From NCBI RefSeq assembly GCF_002776525.5, contig NC_045453.1, positions 34,221,333 through 34,285,332 on the forward strand: DNA of 64,000 nucleotides, given 5' to 3'. Under the pieces are notes generated by a model. The model ran no database searches, was not told where the DNA came from, and worked only from the letters and a program-made list of their open reading frames with translations. This document shows positions 10,513-22,636 of this stretch, in pieces (the stretch's first letter is position 1; the number at the start of each line of letters is the position of its first letter). The position numbers were made by a program, and so were the translations under genes. The stretch comes from Piliocolobus tephrosceles. Taxonomy: Eukaryota > Chordata > Mammalia > Primates > Cercopithecidae.

Positions 10513-10559
10513 GGGCTCTATGCAAGTTTGTTTTCCTGGTGAAGACTCAGATAGATGGT

Positions 10560-10955
10560 GGCATGCTTTGTGTCAGGCGCCATTTGGACTGGCAATGCCA
10601 AGGTGAAAATATCAGATGAGATGCCTGCTTTCATGGAGCTCACAGTCTGGGGGTGGAAGGCAGGCATATGATGAACAAGTCTATGTACAATGACAGTATC
10701 AGGAAGCAAGAACAGCCGTGTACAGAATCAAAATATTAAATATTGAAAGATAGTATAGAACGTTTGGGGAAGGGCTACTTTAAATAGTATTGTCGGAGAA
10801 GACCACTCTGGGGAGTCCGCAGTTAAGCCAAAACCTGGATGACAAGTTGAAGCAGTCATGAAAGATGAGGGATGAGCCAAGTCAGCAGTGGAGGTGGATG
10901 GAGAATCCTTCAGCCTGGAATGGTCAACCAGGGCTTGGGATTTGCCCATGGTAGA
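10560..10955. mobile_element. Ancient interspersed repeat, unclassified
   Basis: The motifs 'tttcatggagctcacagtct', 'gtatgatgaacaa', 'aagaccactctggggagt' and 'gccaagtcagcagtgg' follow an order that recurs in mammalian genomes (a 'catggagctyacagtct... aggtgacat...' block). I cannot assign the family reliably. No coding potential is visible. Confidence 0.4.
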
Positions 10956-13435
10956 GACATAGGTGGAATCCAGTAGGTTTGAATGAAGTACGTAAATTAG
11001 ACTCTAGTAAGTCACTCAAACCCATTTAATTTTAGCTCAGGAATTTTCCTGGAAATTGACCAAAGTGGACTTTTCTATCTCTTGATTGTTTCTAGGAGAC
11101 ACTGAATACAGGCCTGTGTCAGTGCTGTAGCCCACACTCGCTGTGGTCCTTTCCGGAGTTCCCTCGTCTGAAGTATGCTATGCTCTGCTTAGCCTAGAGA
11201 TCTGTTTCCATCTTATGCGAAGCGTGCTATGACCTGCTTGGCCTAGCGATCTGTTTGGCTCCTCCTGGATAATACCCACGAGTAACCTTTTAGTTCTCTG
11301 AGTTTTTTGCTTCTTACAGAGCAGTCTTCCCCTCTGCGGGTCATCACCTCTGTTGCCCCATAAAAATAAGTTGTTAGGAAACAAGCTGGAAAGTGGGTGC
11401 TGATGAGCTGCCTTAGGCAATGCCTTCATGGCTACAACCCATGTGCCATTCCGGCTCTTCTCCTTCACAATGGCTGGTGGCTGCCAATGAGATAAAATGG
11501 CAAGTGGTCCCTTTGTGCCTCCCTGCAGGAGACAGGTTCCCAGGGGGATATCCGCTGCACAAAGGGTAGATCCCCACTCCATCTTGAGGCTGGTGGTCTT
11601 GTCTGGTTTAGTCTTCCTTCCTCTCCTCTCCTCTCATGTCTTTCTAGCCAGTCTTCTTGGATGGTAACGCTGGTCAGAGTCATGATAAACTTTCACTCCC
11701 AACCCTCTAGGGTGACTCCCCCTCCAGAAAGAGAGCAGACCCAGTGTGCATTCCGCTACAGGTGGCCCCCACCCCAGTCCTGGGAGAACAGTGGCCCATA
11801 CAAATGGCCATGGAGGCAGGTAGATGCCACTCAGATCCTGGCCCGTGGTCCTCAGTGTCCCCCGCAAACCTCCCCCTGAAACAAGACCTGAACACTCTGG
11901 AGCGGACTCTCCAGGTCTGTGTTGTTGTGACAGCTCAACAGCCGCACTGCCAGACAAAGAGCGGGCTGGGGAGAAAATGGTCATCGAACTGCCGCACATC
12001 GCACACAACTCCAGGAGCAGGTGGAGACAGGAGTGCTCAGTGGGGCTGAGCCAGGCTGGGTGTGAGCCCCTGTAAGTTCTGGAGGCTGGGTCCCAGGTTC
12101 TGACTTAAAATCACGGCTGCTGTTCATCCTCAAACTCAAGAGAAGTTTGGTGTCAAATGTTGCTTTCATCCTCCTCCTTTCTTCTAAACTCAATAAGGAG
12201 GCCCCCACCTCTACTGGTACATGCTGTGCAAATCGCTGAAATCTACCAACTTGAATAGACTTAGAAAATCATATGCTGCTACGAAAGAAACCCATAAATG
12301 AATCTTTATATTTGAAGTTTTTTCATTTAACAAATGCATTGTTATCCATTATCCTTTCAATACTTAACAAACAACTCATAATGAAATACAGAAGGGCTCA
12401 ATTGGAAGGCTTTTTTTTTTCTTTCCAAAATAGCTATTTCCTTGCAGGTAGTAATTTTGTTTCAAGAAGAGCGATGTTTAGCACCAGACTTTTTAATAAA
12501 ATATGTGTGAGAGAATAATTCTTCTAAAACATTCTGTATCTACAAAAATCTATATGTGGGAGAACTTGAATTATTCTCTAATAGATTTTATTACATAGCA
12601 GTTAAGAATTTCTCTAAGAGACATCTAGTCAAAGGCATCAATTTGGGGTAACAAAGCATTGGAGAGAAAGGGACTTATTGAAAACTGGCGTTATTTGCTA
12701 TTTTGTGAATTCTTTATCTGTTTCTCTAGCTATCATTTTCTTCTAGAAGGTGGAGCATCTGAGGCTGTGATTGAGTGGGGTAGCGCCTCGTGCATGCCTA
12801 GTGTGATCAGCTGCAAATGACTGAGCTGACGTTCATTCGTCCAACCTGCACTCTTTGGCATGGGCCCTCCGCCAGATGCCATGCCCTGCGCTGGGGAAAC
12901 TGAGGCTGGAAGAGGTCTATCCACAGGGAGCCACCTTGCATGGTGGGAGTAACAGGGGCTGAGTTCCAGGTTCAGGGGCCCATGGCAGGGGCAGGAGAAC
13001 CAGGGCGGGGCCCCCAAAGAGCTGTTTTGATAAGTTCACATGATCCTGTAGGAGCTGATGCCATTCATTGAGGTATGAGGACCAGAAGGAGAGGGCAGTG
13101 GCCTCGTCTGTTTCATTTGGGACTTAATGTTGAGTCTGTGATGCGTCAGGCGTGGTTCTGGACCTAGACCTTCAACCAGGAGAAACATGGCCCAGGCCCT
13201 GGAGCTCAGGTGCTCAACGGGGAGCCGAACATGAGGTTTCCCACGTTAACTACAGCACAGCCTAGGAACCTCCAGGAGGAGCTGTGGGAGGAAGACCAGA
13301 CACATGGAACCTGGAGACCCCCCGCTCATCCTGAGAGGTCGCCCAAGGCTCCCTTGATAGTAGCAGCTGTGCTGCAGGGCGGCCCGGGACTGCCCAGCGG
13401 GGGAGGAGGCAGGAAACAGATGAGGCTCTGAGGTG
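10956..13435. other. Unique-looking sequence with one small tandem duplication
   Basis: About 2.5 kb has no recognised repeat family. A diverged 49-bp tandem pair lies at 11170-11262 and is listed separately. The 11.6-12.1 kb part is GC-rich, and overlapping frames up to 134 codons occur on both strands without domain signatures. Confidence 0.5.
11170..11262 (+). repeat. Two-copy diverged tandem duplication (49 bp)
   Basis: Copy 1 starts 'gaagtatgctatgctctgct' and copy 2, 49 bases later, starts 'gaagcgtgctatgacctgct'. Both continue 'agcctagagatctgttt' or 'ggcctagcgatctgttt'. Several substitutions separate them, so the duplication is not recent. Confidence 0.8.
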
Positions 13436-13439
13436 GGAT

Positions 13440-13515
13440 CAGCCACTCAAGAAACTGAGAGACTGCAGCCTGGGTGACAGAGCAAGACCTTGTATCAGAA
13501 AAAGAAAGACAGAAG
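13440..13515 (+). mobile_element. Alu 3' end fragment
   Basis: The segment 'actgcagcctgggtgacaga' plus 'gcaagaccttgtatcagaaa' is the last 60-70 bases of an Alu right arm with a decayed A-rich tail (aaaaagaaagacagaa). The rest of the element is missing. It lies about 20 bases upstream of a full AluS. Confidence 0.75.
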
Positions 13516-13533
13516 GTAAGAGAGTCCTGGGCA

Positions 13534-13826
13534 GACCGGGCACTGTGGCTCATGCCTGTAATCCCAGCACTTTGGGAGGCCAAGATAGGTGGATCACCTG
13601 AGGTCAGGAGTTCCAGACCACCCTGGCCAACATGGTGAAACCCCGTCTCTACTAAAAATATAAAAATTAGCCAGGCATGGTTGCAGGCACTTGTAATCCC
13701 AGCTACTCGGGAGGCTGAGACAGAAGAATCACTTGAACCCAGGAGGCGAAGGTTACAGTAAGCCGAGATTGCGCCACAGCACTCCAGCCTAGGCAACAGA
13801 GTGAGACTCCATCTCAAAAAAAAAAA
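13534..13826 (+). mobile_element. AluS SINE
   Basis: The dimer starts 'gaccgggcactgtggctcat', has the 'ctactaaaaatataaaaatt' linker and ends with an 11-A tail at 13816-13826. A target duplication close to 'agtcctgggca' and 'agtccagtgca' flanks it. Confidence 0.94.
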
Positions 13827-13914
13827 GTCCAGTGCAGCAAGCCAGGGACACACAGCAGGAGAGACGAAGGGAAGGTCCAGGTGCTGTGCCATGGAAGGGA
13901 AAGCTCCTTGAACA

Positions 13915-14020
13915 TTTTTTTTCTCTAGGTATTTCATTATGAAAATTTTCAAACTTACAGAAAATCTGAGTGAATTGAGCAATGGACATCTATATACCCA
14001 CTGTCTAGATTTTATTATTA
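13915..14020 (-). mobile_element. L1M fragment, antisense (split by AluJ)
   Basis: The segment 'attatgaaaattttcaaact' with 'acagaaaatctgagtgaatt' and 'atatacccactgtctag' is the antisense image of an L1M 3' region ('tatacccatcacctagatt'). It continues beyond the AluJ at 14330. Confidence 0.65.
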
Positions 14021-14329
14021 GTCAGGCACAGTGGCTCACTCTTATAATCCCAGCACTTTGGGAGGCTGAGGCAGAAGGATCATTTGAGGCCAGGAGTTTG
14101 AGACCAGCCTGGGCAACACAGTGAGACCCTGTCTGTATTAAAAAAAAAAAAAGTAAAAATTAACTGGGCATGGTGGTGTATGCCTGTATTCCCAGGTATT
14201 CAGGATGCTGAGGCAGGAGGATCACTTGAACCAGGAGGAAGTTGAGGCTGCAGTGAGCCGTGATCATGCCACTGCACTCCAGCCTGGGCAACAGAGCAAT
14301 ACCCTGTCTCAAAAAATATATATATAAAA
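14021..14329 (+). mobile_element. AluJ SINE
   Basis: A full dimer begins 'gtcaggcacagtggctcact'. It has an expanded A-rich linker at 14140-14152, a right arm with 'aaccaggaggaagttgaggc' and a tail degraded to (TA)n. The J-class features and many changes indicate an old insertion into the flanking L1M. Confidence 0.93.
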
Positions 14330-14860
14330 TTCACATGTTCCTATGTTTGCTTCATCCCATATCTATCCTCTGCCCATCCCTATATCCATTTTACTTTTTA
14401 ATGCATTTCAAGATAAAAGTGCAAATGTCAGTAAACTTCACACCTAAACTCTTCTGTGTGTATCTCAGTAGTGTTCAATATTCATTTACATTCAAGAAGC
14501 AAAATTTCATGGAGAAAAAGGCATCCATTTTAGGCATGCATTCCCTGAGCTTTGACAAATGCTTACATTTGGGTGACCAAGACTCCAATCAAGATGCAGA
14601 ACATCATTCTAGAAGGTTCTCGTGTCCTCATGCAGTCAGCCCCTCCTCTGGCCCCAGAACAGCCACTGTTGTGGTTTCTTCACTGTGGTTTTGCCTGTGC
14701 TGTGTTCTTTGGATGTGCCGTAGGCTTGGTTTGATGTTAGCTCTGCCTCTTCCAATGAAAACTGCATGCAGCTTGGGCTATGATGAGTGAAGCTGCTGGG
14801 AACTTTCTTGTGCAAATCTTATTGTGGGCAGGTGTTTTTGTTTGTTTGTTTTGGGAATTT
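14330..14860 (-). mobile_element. L1M fragment, antisense (continuation)
   Basis: The motifs 'ctttgacaaatgcttaca', 'caatcaagatgcagaacatc', 'gttctcgtgtcctcatgcag' and 'ggccccagaacagccact' follow the order seen when L1M 3' ends are read on the opposite strand. The match ends with a shortened 'agctgctgggaactttcttg' part before a T-rich tract. A 176-codon open frame at 14260-14790 spans the AluJ/L1M boundary and is fortuitous. Confidence 0.75.
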
Positions 14861-14863
14861 TTT

Positions 14864-14914
14864 TCTTTTTTTTTTTTTTTTTTTTGCTTTTCATTTTTTG
14901 TTTTTTCCAGGTGA
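14864..14914 (+). repeat. T-rich tract
   Basis: It runs from 'ttttttctttttttttttttt' through 'gcttttcattttttg' to 'ttttttccag'. It separates two antisense L1 blocks and may be an L1 poly-A tail read on the opposite strand. Confidence 0.8.
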
Positions 14915-15347
14915 AAGATCTTGCCTTAAGTCTCTCTTATCCAATGTTAATATCGGCTGTGAATAACCCTCTTATACTCACCGTTGGCGTGATATTTTTC
15001 ATCTTTTGACTGTCCATCTATCTGTGTACTCACAGTTTGTCTCTTATGAACAGCATGTCTTTGAACCTTGATTTTTTTCCCCATCCTTTCTGACAACCCT
15101 TGCCTTGTAACAGGATTCCTGATACTTTCTAGTATATTACTGGTGGGGGTGGAGTCAGGTCTAACACTTGTATTTGTGTCTTTGTGTGCTCTGCTCTGTT
15201 TGTGATGTCTCTTTTCCTGCTTCTCTCCTTTCTTGTGTTAATTTGTTTTAGAATTCTGTTAATTTAGCTATAGGATTTTTAGCTCTACCTCTCTGCACTA
15301 TGTTTCAGGGGTTGCTCTAGGGATTACAATATACATCCCAGCCTACT
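14915..15347 (-). mobile_element. L1 LINE ORF2 fragment, antisense
   Basis: The motifs 'ccatctatctgtgtactcac', 'gaacagcatgtctttgaacc', 'tttctgacaacccttgcctt' and 'gggttgctctagggattaca' plus 'atatacatcc' are hallmarks of antisense L1M/L1PB sequence. No frame is preserved. Confidence 0.86.
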
Positions 15348-15832
15348 GAAAGATTTGGGATTTTTTGTTGTTGTTAAAAAAAAGAAAAAAACAAGTCCAC
15401 AGCTTGTGAAGACCAGATCGGATGCGCAAATAAACACAAGACCAGCGAGGTGTTCCCGCCGGTTGGCCGGTTGATTTTCCCGTTAATTGAAAAAGGAGTT
15501 TCAGAATGTTCTAGCTCAGATGACCACAGTGTACACTGAAACTCTTCCTACCATGGAACTGTATTGATAGGGTAATCAATAATGCTATGCACACTCAGAT
15601 CAGAAACACACGGCTCCGGCTTCCAGTGACACCTTTGAGAATTGTCTACTCACTGCTGAATTTTTAAAAATCCACTCTTAATATAAAACTAACATTGAAT
15701 TTGAAGATGAACTCCCAGGACCACATAGTGACCCTCCTTCCCTGTTACAATCTGTAGGTAAGCCTCGCATGGCCACAGGAGGACCTCCCAAAAAACACAC
15801 ATGGTTTAACCAGGATCTCCAGAATCTCTGTC
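15348..15832. other. No recognisable element
   Basis: It starts with an A/T-rich patch (gttgttgttaaaaaaaag at about 15368) and continues as unique-looking sequence without a gene. Confidence 0.5.
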
Positions 15833-16054
15833 CAGTGTGGTGCAATCTTTTGGCTTCCCTGGGCCACATTGGAAGAGGAATTGTCTTGGGCCACACATAA
15901 AATACACTAACGGAATAGCTGATAAGCTAAAAGAAAAATGCAAAAAAAGTCTCATAATGTTTTAAGAAAAGCTGCAGATTTGTGTTGGATCCTATTCAAA
16001 GCCTTCCTGGGCCGCGAGTGCTCTGAGGGCCTCGGTTTGGACGAGTTTGCCCTA
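15833..16054. mobile_element. hAT-like nonautonomous DNA transposon
   Basis: It begins 'cagtgtggtgcaatctttt' and continues 'ggcttccctgggccacattg', 'gaattgtcttgggccacaca' and 'aatagctgataagctaaaag'. It ends in a C/G-rich 'ttcctgggccgcgagtgctc' segment and 'ggacgagtttgcccta'. This order is a familiar short dispersed repeat with hAT-style 'cagtg' termini. I recall the sequence family but not its name with certainty. Confidence 0.7.
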
Positions 16055-16428
16055 GCCCTTTACTCCAGCTGTCTTCTGCAAAGGACGAGGGAACCTGGCA
16101 TTCAGCCCCAGCTTCTCTCCTCAGAATGAGTTTCCTTCCAGGAGAGGATAAAACCCCACGTGTCCTGAACCTTGAGTAGGAGAGGAGGGCGTATCGCGAC
16201 TTACCGGCAGCACGGCCTCCAGGCTGCATGGGTGGGGGTAGGTTTCCATGCTTACGGTGGTCCTTACTGCCCATGAAAAGGAGCTTCGGACACCCAGGTC
16301 CCTCCCGAGCCTCCCTGTACTGTGGTTGTGGAGGTCAGGCTGCCTGTGGTTGTGTTTCCGTAGCTCCTGGAGCCCTGGTTGGGGAAGCCAGTGGGCACCT
16401 TTGCCCTCTCTTCCTCAGCGTCAGGCAG
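16055..16428. other. No recognisable element
   Basis: GC-rich sequence has a few CpGs around 16185-16215 and no identified gene or repeat. Confidence 0.5.
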
Positions 16429-16626
16429 TCAGGAGCATCTGGGTTGGAGGCACAGCCCCAGACCCTCTCGCTGCTCACTCTGGCCAGGTCCTTTCACCCT
16501 CTATGTCTCAGTTTCCCCACCTGGAAGGATAGCAGTGCCTGTTGCTCTGACCTGTTGAAAGTTATGTGGGACTGGTGTGCAGGTGTGCCTGGCTCAGAAC
16601 AAGGAATCAATGAGCGGCAGCTGTGA
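16429..16626 (+). mobile_element. MIR SINE
   Basis: The block 'tggccaggtcctttcaccct', then 'atgtctcagtttccccacct', 'ggaaggata' and 'gtgcctggctcagaacaagg' with 'aatcaatgagcgg' matches the plus-strand MIR core and 3' end. A weaker antisense MIR-like piece may follow at about 16745-16795. Confidence 0.82.
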
Positions 16627-18639
16627 CTTCATTCTCAGCGCCTCCTTTCTACCCTGCTTTAAAGAAGGCAAGTGTGGGTGTGCTAGGGGGACTTAAGGTT
16701 GTGGGCCACCTCTTTAACTGGGCCCTGATGCTTCACAGTGTCCTTGAGGTCACAGAGGGAGGAGTGCTCCAAGCCGGAATTTAGACCTCAGCCTGCAGAC
16801 ACATGACAGATCCCGGCCCACAAACGTAGGCCGGTGCCACCTGCCATCCCACGAGGGCAGGAATATGGGGGCGTCGACCTTGAGCTCCTCACCTCTGTGC
16901 TGAGCAGACACCAGGAACAGGGCTTATGAGCAAGGCTTTGGGGACGACGAGGAGACCCTGAATTCATCTCCCTGAGCCGGATGCCTCTGAGTGCTCCTGC
17001 CCGCCCCCACTGTACCATGGAACCTTGTTTTCTCCTCCCCCAGATGTGGGCGTCGATTCTGTCTGTGACAGGGGTGGCCGGAAGGGTCAGTGGCGCCATC
17101 ATGCAAAGTGCCCAGGAGGCACGGGCACAGCTTACATGTCCCTGAGTCATGGACTGGGCCATGAGAACTATTATTATTAGTTTTATGACAACTCTCGTTG
17201 CTATGACAACGACCCTGGGTGTGAGGGCTGTCACTTCCCTGTCGGAATCACTCTGGCGTCCTCAGCCAGGAGGAGGTGGCCCAGCCAGAGCAGGGCGTTC
17301 CCTGGCCTCGGGATAGTCCTGTGTGTCAGTAACATGTTCACACTACAGTTGTGTTTGTCAAATAATGGAAGTATCATCATAGGCTACGCTGGGAAATGGA
17401 AATTAAATTTTTCAGAGGATACACGGTGGTGATAAAGGATGGGCACCAAGGCAGGCACGTTGCACAACAATCACCAATTATGAAGCCATTGCTCACTCGC
17501 GTTCCGAATTGCCGCGTGAATTAAGATGCTTGTTTGGGAACAGAGTCCCCAGTACTTGCTCATTAAAATTCCACATCACGGACGTGGAGAGGGAAAGAAA
17601 CGAAACTCAGTGTCTTCCCATCTGGGTGGCTGCCTGTGCTTACTGTGGGTCCTGTCTCAGGCCCTGCAGCTTGCTGCAAAGCAACTTGAGTAACCAGGTA
17701 CATTTGTTGTGCTGGGGAAACACAGAAGGAAGGGAATGCCTGCGTTCTGCAATGTATGCTCTTTCCTCTCAAGACGTGGAGAGGAGAAGACCTCTGGGAG
17801 GCACAGACACTTGCGTATCATAAGATGGTATTCGCATGAAGGCGGGGCTGTGAGACTCATGGGAAGAGGAACTGTCTCTACAGCGTTAGGCAGAGGCATT
17901 TTCTGGACATGTTAATATTTAGTCTTTATAAATTCTGTTTCCTTCATATCATTGGCCTGTCAAGTACTTGACCTATAGCCTCACAGCCCATCCGGAATGA
18001 GCCTTGAGGTTGAACTGGCACTGGGACCTCCAGCCCCCAATGTAGGCACGCCCTCACCCGCACAGCCGCTCTTGGTGTGGAGGCAGGAAATGCAAACTCT
18101 TCACATTCCTGGGGCACTGGGCTCTCTTTGCAGCAGCGTGCTAAGCACGTCTCTCCTTGACATCATGTCATTCGTGTCCACAGCAGCCAGGCCCCTGGGA
18201 GTGGCCCTGGCGAAATGGGGAGGAGAGAACTTTCTTCTCCAACAGACGGTTCATGATTTCTAAGGTGTTCTCTGGTTAAGACCAGAAACATGTTTCTGTA
18301 GAGCCCAAAACAGGCCACATCCGCTCCTGCTCTGAGCTGCGATAGACTCAGGCTGGGGGAGGTGGTGCTGCCATCCACCACCTCCAGTCTCCTTATCTGA
18401 TGTTTAGAGCTTCATAGTTTAAATGGCAATCATTTCTTGAAGCCTGCAGCTTGCGATAATACAGCTAATACATTATTACAGCTGGCTTCCATGCAGAAGA
18501 GCGGCTAGAGATGGGTGGAAAGAGCCCTGAAGTGACTGAGACAAATAGAGTATGGCCTACTTGGGAAATGGTGAAAAATATTGGTGTTTACCTGGCTACG
18601 TACTTGGCCACGGAGAGTCCAGGTGCAAAGAATGTATTA
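16627..18639. other. Unique-looking sequence, no gene seen
   Basis: About 2 kb of mixed composition. A compact AT-rich segment at 18410-18490 (for example 'gataatacagctaatacatt') has the look of non-repetitive conserved DNA, but conservation cannot be judged from one sequence. Open frames reach 148 codons without signatures. Confidence 0.5.
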
Positions 18640-18925
18640 GGTGAGCGATGCAGCTGGAACGAGGCCTGGCTGAGATTCAGGAGATGGCTGCTGCCATCTC
18701 TGCCCCCTCATCCTTGCTGAATCTCAGAACCTTTGGGCCTGCATCTCTACAGCCCAGAGATGCTGACTCCGGTTGCCCAACAGAGCTGTGGTGAGGCTCA
18801 AAGGCCACACAGAAGGAGCGTGTTCTGGAAAGCGTGCCATGCCCTGTGAACTAGAAGAAGGTACTAGAATACTAGCTATCTTCACGAGCACCACCCCTGC
18901 TGCTGCCTCCACCATTCATTAGGGA
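18640..18925 (+). mobile_element. MIR-family SINE remnant
   Basis: The parts 'tgctgaatctcagaaccttt', 'gagctgtggtgaggctcaaa', 'ttctggaaagcgtg' and 'ctagaatactagctatcttc' follow the order of the MIR 3' half (stop-rich core, 'gtgaggattaaatg', 'tagctatta'). The first half is poorly preserved. Confidence 0.6.
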
Positions 18926-21900
18926 GCCACTCATTATGGGATCGACCACCAGACTCAACTAACGAAACTTTTCTGTTCTCTCCTTTCTAGGTAAGTGATT
19001 CCGGTGCTAATGCTGGACATGCATGTCCTTGTACATACCTGTTGCGCCTGCGAGAACATGTTCTCCACTCCCCCGGCTCCTCTGAGGATGCCTGAGTGAG
19101 GACCCCGCGTAAAGTAAGATGAACCGAGTGGGCGCGTTAGCCCAGGCCGTTGTCCTGTAGTGGGCGTGTGAGGGCTGTGGGTCACAGTTTCTAAGACTGA
19201 TGGCATTGCATGATCTTTCCTGGTCAAACTTGTGCACATGAAGAAGTGGGGTGGGGACGGGGGCAGGATGAGATAGCTAAGCAGTGCACCAGAAAAAAAT
19301 CAGTTGACGTGGACGATCTAACCTGAGAAACCATCATAGAAAATGATGGAGCTCTGCTCCAATGCAGCATCTGCAAGGCCCAAATGAGATAGAACACAGA
19401 GTTTCCACGTGAACTTCAAAACCTGCCCCACTGTGAGGTGCTTTTAGCAACCTGGTGGTCTAGTGTGTCTTTTTTCCTGCGTGTAGCTTGGAAGCTTCCA
19501 TCTCTAAATCTTTAACATTTTCTGGGAATTTGCTTTCTGTTTCCCAGGGTTGTCCTGGGACTGGCCTCCAATGAGGCAAAAGTTGTTCTCTTCGTGTAGC
19601 CACTGGTTCAAGAAGTGTTTTGGGTTAAAATGTTAAAAATACATAGCTAGAGATTATTTTTCCAGCTCATTGAAAGAGGAGTTACAGATGCAGTGTTGTC
19701 TGTGGTTATGTGGTTAAGAAGCGTTCCCTTCGCTCCTAAGTCATATGTGAAAAATCTTCCCTCTGACCCTGATACTGCACAATTTGTCACTGTTGGTGAG
19801 ACTCATATTTGGCTGTGAGCTTCTTGGCGTCCAAAGGATAGAGGAAAATAAGAGCATTCAAAACAGTCACCAACATCATGAAGGAGAAACTACCATTATT
19901 TTCTTTTTTGTTACTGGTAGAAATTACTATTACCAGAACTAGCTTATTCCGTAAGAATTATTCTGTACTAGGGCTCCTGTGTTGGAGATATCAAATAATA
20001 TATTAAACCACATCTTAACATTTCTGGAGAAAACACAGTGGAGGGTTCCTTGTGTGGAGGGTTTGGGGCAATTTATTTACTAAAACAGTGGGACATGGAA
20101 GTGTCGCTCACCATGAGCATTTCTGCAGGTCAAAGATGATTATGCCTAAATGAATATTCTTTTATTGGCTTGATGGAATCCCAGGAGAACCTGGAATACC
20201 TCAAAAAATAGACATGTTATAAATACTGTGATCGGTATTCCTCCCAGCCAGACCTTGATGAGAATTAGACAGGAGGCCCCTTGCCTGGGGTCGGGCTGCA
20301 GATGTCCTGGGGTGTTGGTGGATGGAACAACTGGCTCTAAGAAACGGGACATACATGATCAGGGTAAGATCCTTTGGGGAGAGAAGCAGCTCAACTTGGG
20401 CCCACAGGAAATGTGTCTGTTCCGAGTTGCAGGTGGAGCAACAGGTGAGTCAGGCAGGCGTTGATTAGATCTTCAATCGGTTGATCCACGTTGCAAATAT
20501 GAAGGACTTGATTTTGAAAAAGGACAAAGGAAAATAGGAAAAGAGGTCATAAAAGTAAAGATAATCAGCCAGCATTACCAAAAGTGAATAGAAAATTTCT
20601 TCTGAAACAGCAAGTGAGTGCGGTATTTGGGATCATGAATGCCGAAGAGTAAGTATGTCCTGGATGTTGGCGTCGGGTCGTCACTGGCCCTAAATCTCCT
20701 CAAGTCTCATAGAAGGGTGTAGGTCGTATGTTAGAGGTCCTACGTCACAGGGACATAGGTCGTACTTCAACCTTGAATTCAGGGAATAGCATTTGGCTTT
20801 AGGGTAATTGACTCCAATGTGGAATGAGCCACATTCTCTATGCATTGGGATAATACTTATTTATCATTAAATACATTATTATTAACTAATGATATAAATT
20901 ACATAGTTACTGTTTATTAAACAATTTGTATTGAATATTATTCAACATGTCAAGCCCGTGGGTACAGTGGACACAATTTTCTTGTGAATTTCATCTGAGT
21001 ATCGGCATCTGTTCCCACGGTGTGAAGGTGTTTTTGCCGTCTGACCTCTGCGTGTCTTTGGCTCACCCAAGCGGGGAGAAGAACATGAGCCAGGTCAGCC
21101 AAGGAGGCCTTTGCTTGTGGTCTGGTTTTCTGTAGGGGCCAGAGATATGCCCCCATCCCACTCACCATCCCTGGGCCACAGCGGCCTTCCCCATGTCCCG
21201 TTGTTGGACCGAGGCACGCCTGTCCTGGGAACAAGGACCTCACTATTTGCAACTTTCTTGGAGGGCCTTCAGGATCTCAGAGCTCTGTGCCTCAGATCCT
21301 GCAGGTAGCACTGAAGACTGGAGGCTGTTCCAATGGGGCTGGCTCCGTGGCCGGCCACACACTGGGGCCTGAGCCTCCGCTGCCCTCTGGGCTGCCCACG
21401 TCTTCCTATGGCTGAGACTGGCTTAGCCTGAAACTCAGGAGGTTCGTCTCTCAAGGAAGCCTATTAGATACTCAGATGTTCAGATTGTGGTTTTTTTCTC
21501 ACTGTCTCCAGAGACACATCTGCAACTGAAATGATGCTTGGGATGGCTCCTTAAACATGACCTTTGATAGAGGTGGGGTGTTTGTGGTGACATCCTCGGC
21601 CTTCCTTTAACTCAGGGGCTCTCAACAGGGAGGCAGGGGGTGGCTTTTGAAGTCCATAGAGATTATGACTGCCCAAGATCCCAGCATAGGCAATAGATCC
21701 ATTTCGTCCTGACCGCATTCCTCCAGGTGCAGACGCGTGACACGTGTGGTGGCTGCTTTTCGGCAGAGCAGAGGGTCCAGGCTGCAGCCCCTCATTAAAC
21801 ACCCAGCCTCACCTGCATGTCAGGCACAATCTGGACGTTGCAGTGACAGCGTCTTTGCCACATGCGAATCTGACGAATGGCCTAAATTGGTACCAGAAGA

Positions 21901-22636
21901 ACAGTTATGTGGACTCTTTCCTGAGGGCTGTGCGTGGTGGCGCTACCCTTGATCTCGGCACGGAGTCGGTCAGAAAGCACACGTTCCGCTTCCATACCCG
22001 CCCCCGCGTCCTTATCACTTTCACCGTTTCCTCCCCAGGGGCTTGATTTAGAAGAAGTATCTGGTTTAATGGAGAAAATAGAAGATGAAACAGCAAAGTC
22101 AGGCCACTCAAAGTGCTGCGAATGTGGGGGAAGGGGTTTCTCTTTCATTACCCGGCTCAGTGTTCGTTGTTCGCTCTTTAACATTTTGCTTAAGATGTAG
22201 GGCTGGAGGCTGTTTTCCTGGTGGAGATTATTTTAAAATCCTCCTCTGCGTTCAGTCATGTCTGGGAAGGGAGGTAGGTGACGCGAGCGAAGCTCATCGG
22301 GTGGATTCGGTTCAGCGTGGGGTGTTTCACCGTTTACAACAAAGTAGTGGCTAAAACAAGTTAAATGAAGATGAGAGCAGGAGAGAGCAGCACCGCCGTC
22401 AGCCTGGCCTTCTGCTACCGGCCTGTCTAGAGGGTGGAAATGAACCCTGAACCCTCCGAACGCAGATTCAGTATGTTTCAGAGCGTTTCTAGGAGTTAGG
22501 CGTAGCTTCAGGACACGGCCCACTTTGGAATCCAATCAGTGGGAGCGTAGTGTTAAGTTCAGGAGTAAAAGGTTCTGAGGGCGACTCTCTCGCTCTTTTT
22601 TCTTTTATCATGATTTCATTGAGAAATTTAATTTAA
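18926..22636. other. Unique-looking sequence, no gene seen
   Basis: At 3.7 kb this is one of the longest repeat-free tracts in the window. It includes an AT-rich stretch at 20840-20945 (repeated 'ttatta' and 'aaataca' motifs) and a CpG-bearing zone at about 22260-22340. No open frame exceeds about 100 codons, and no splice-flanked exon can be supported. Confidence 0.5.

Noticed and set aside
9326..10525. P/T/S-rich minus-strand frames that resemble a mucin-like gene
   Set aside because: They are a direct consequence of a triplet-based minisatellite. The same array is open in several frames on both strands, and no exon structure, start context or signal peptide is visible.
13326..13982. 218-codon minus-strand frame
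   Set aside because: Most of it is antisense Alu sequence, which commonly yields such frames.
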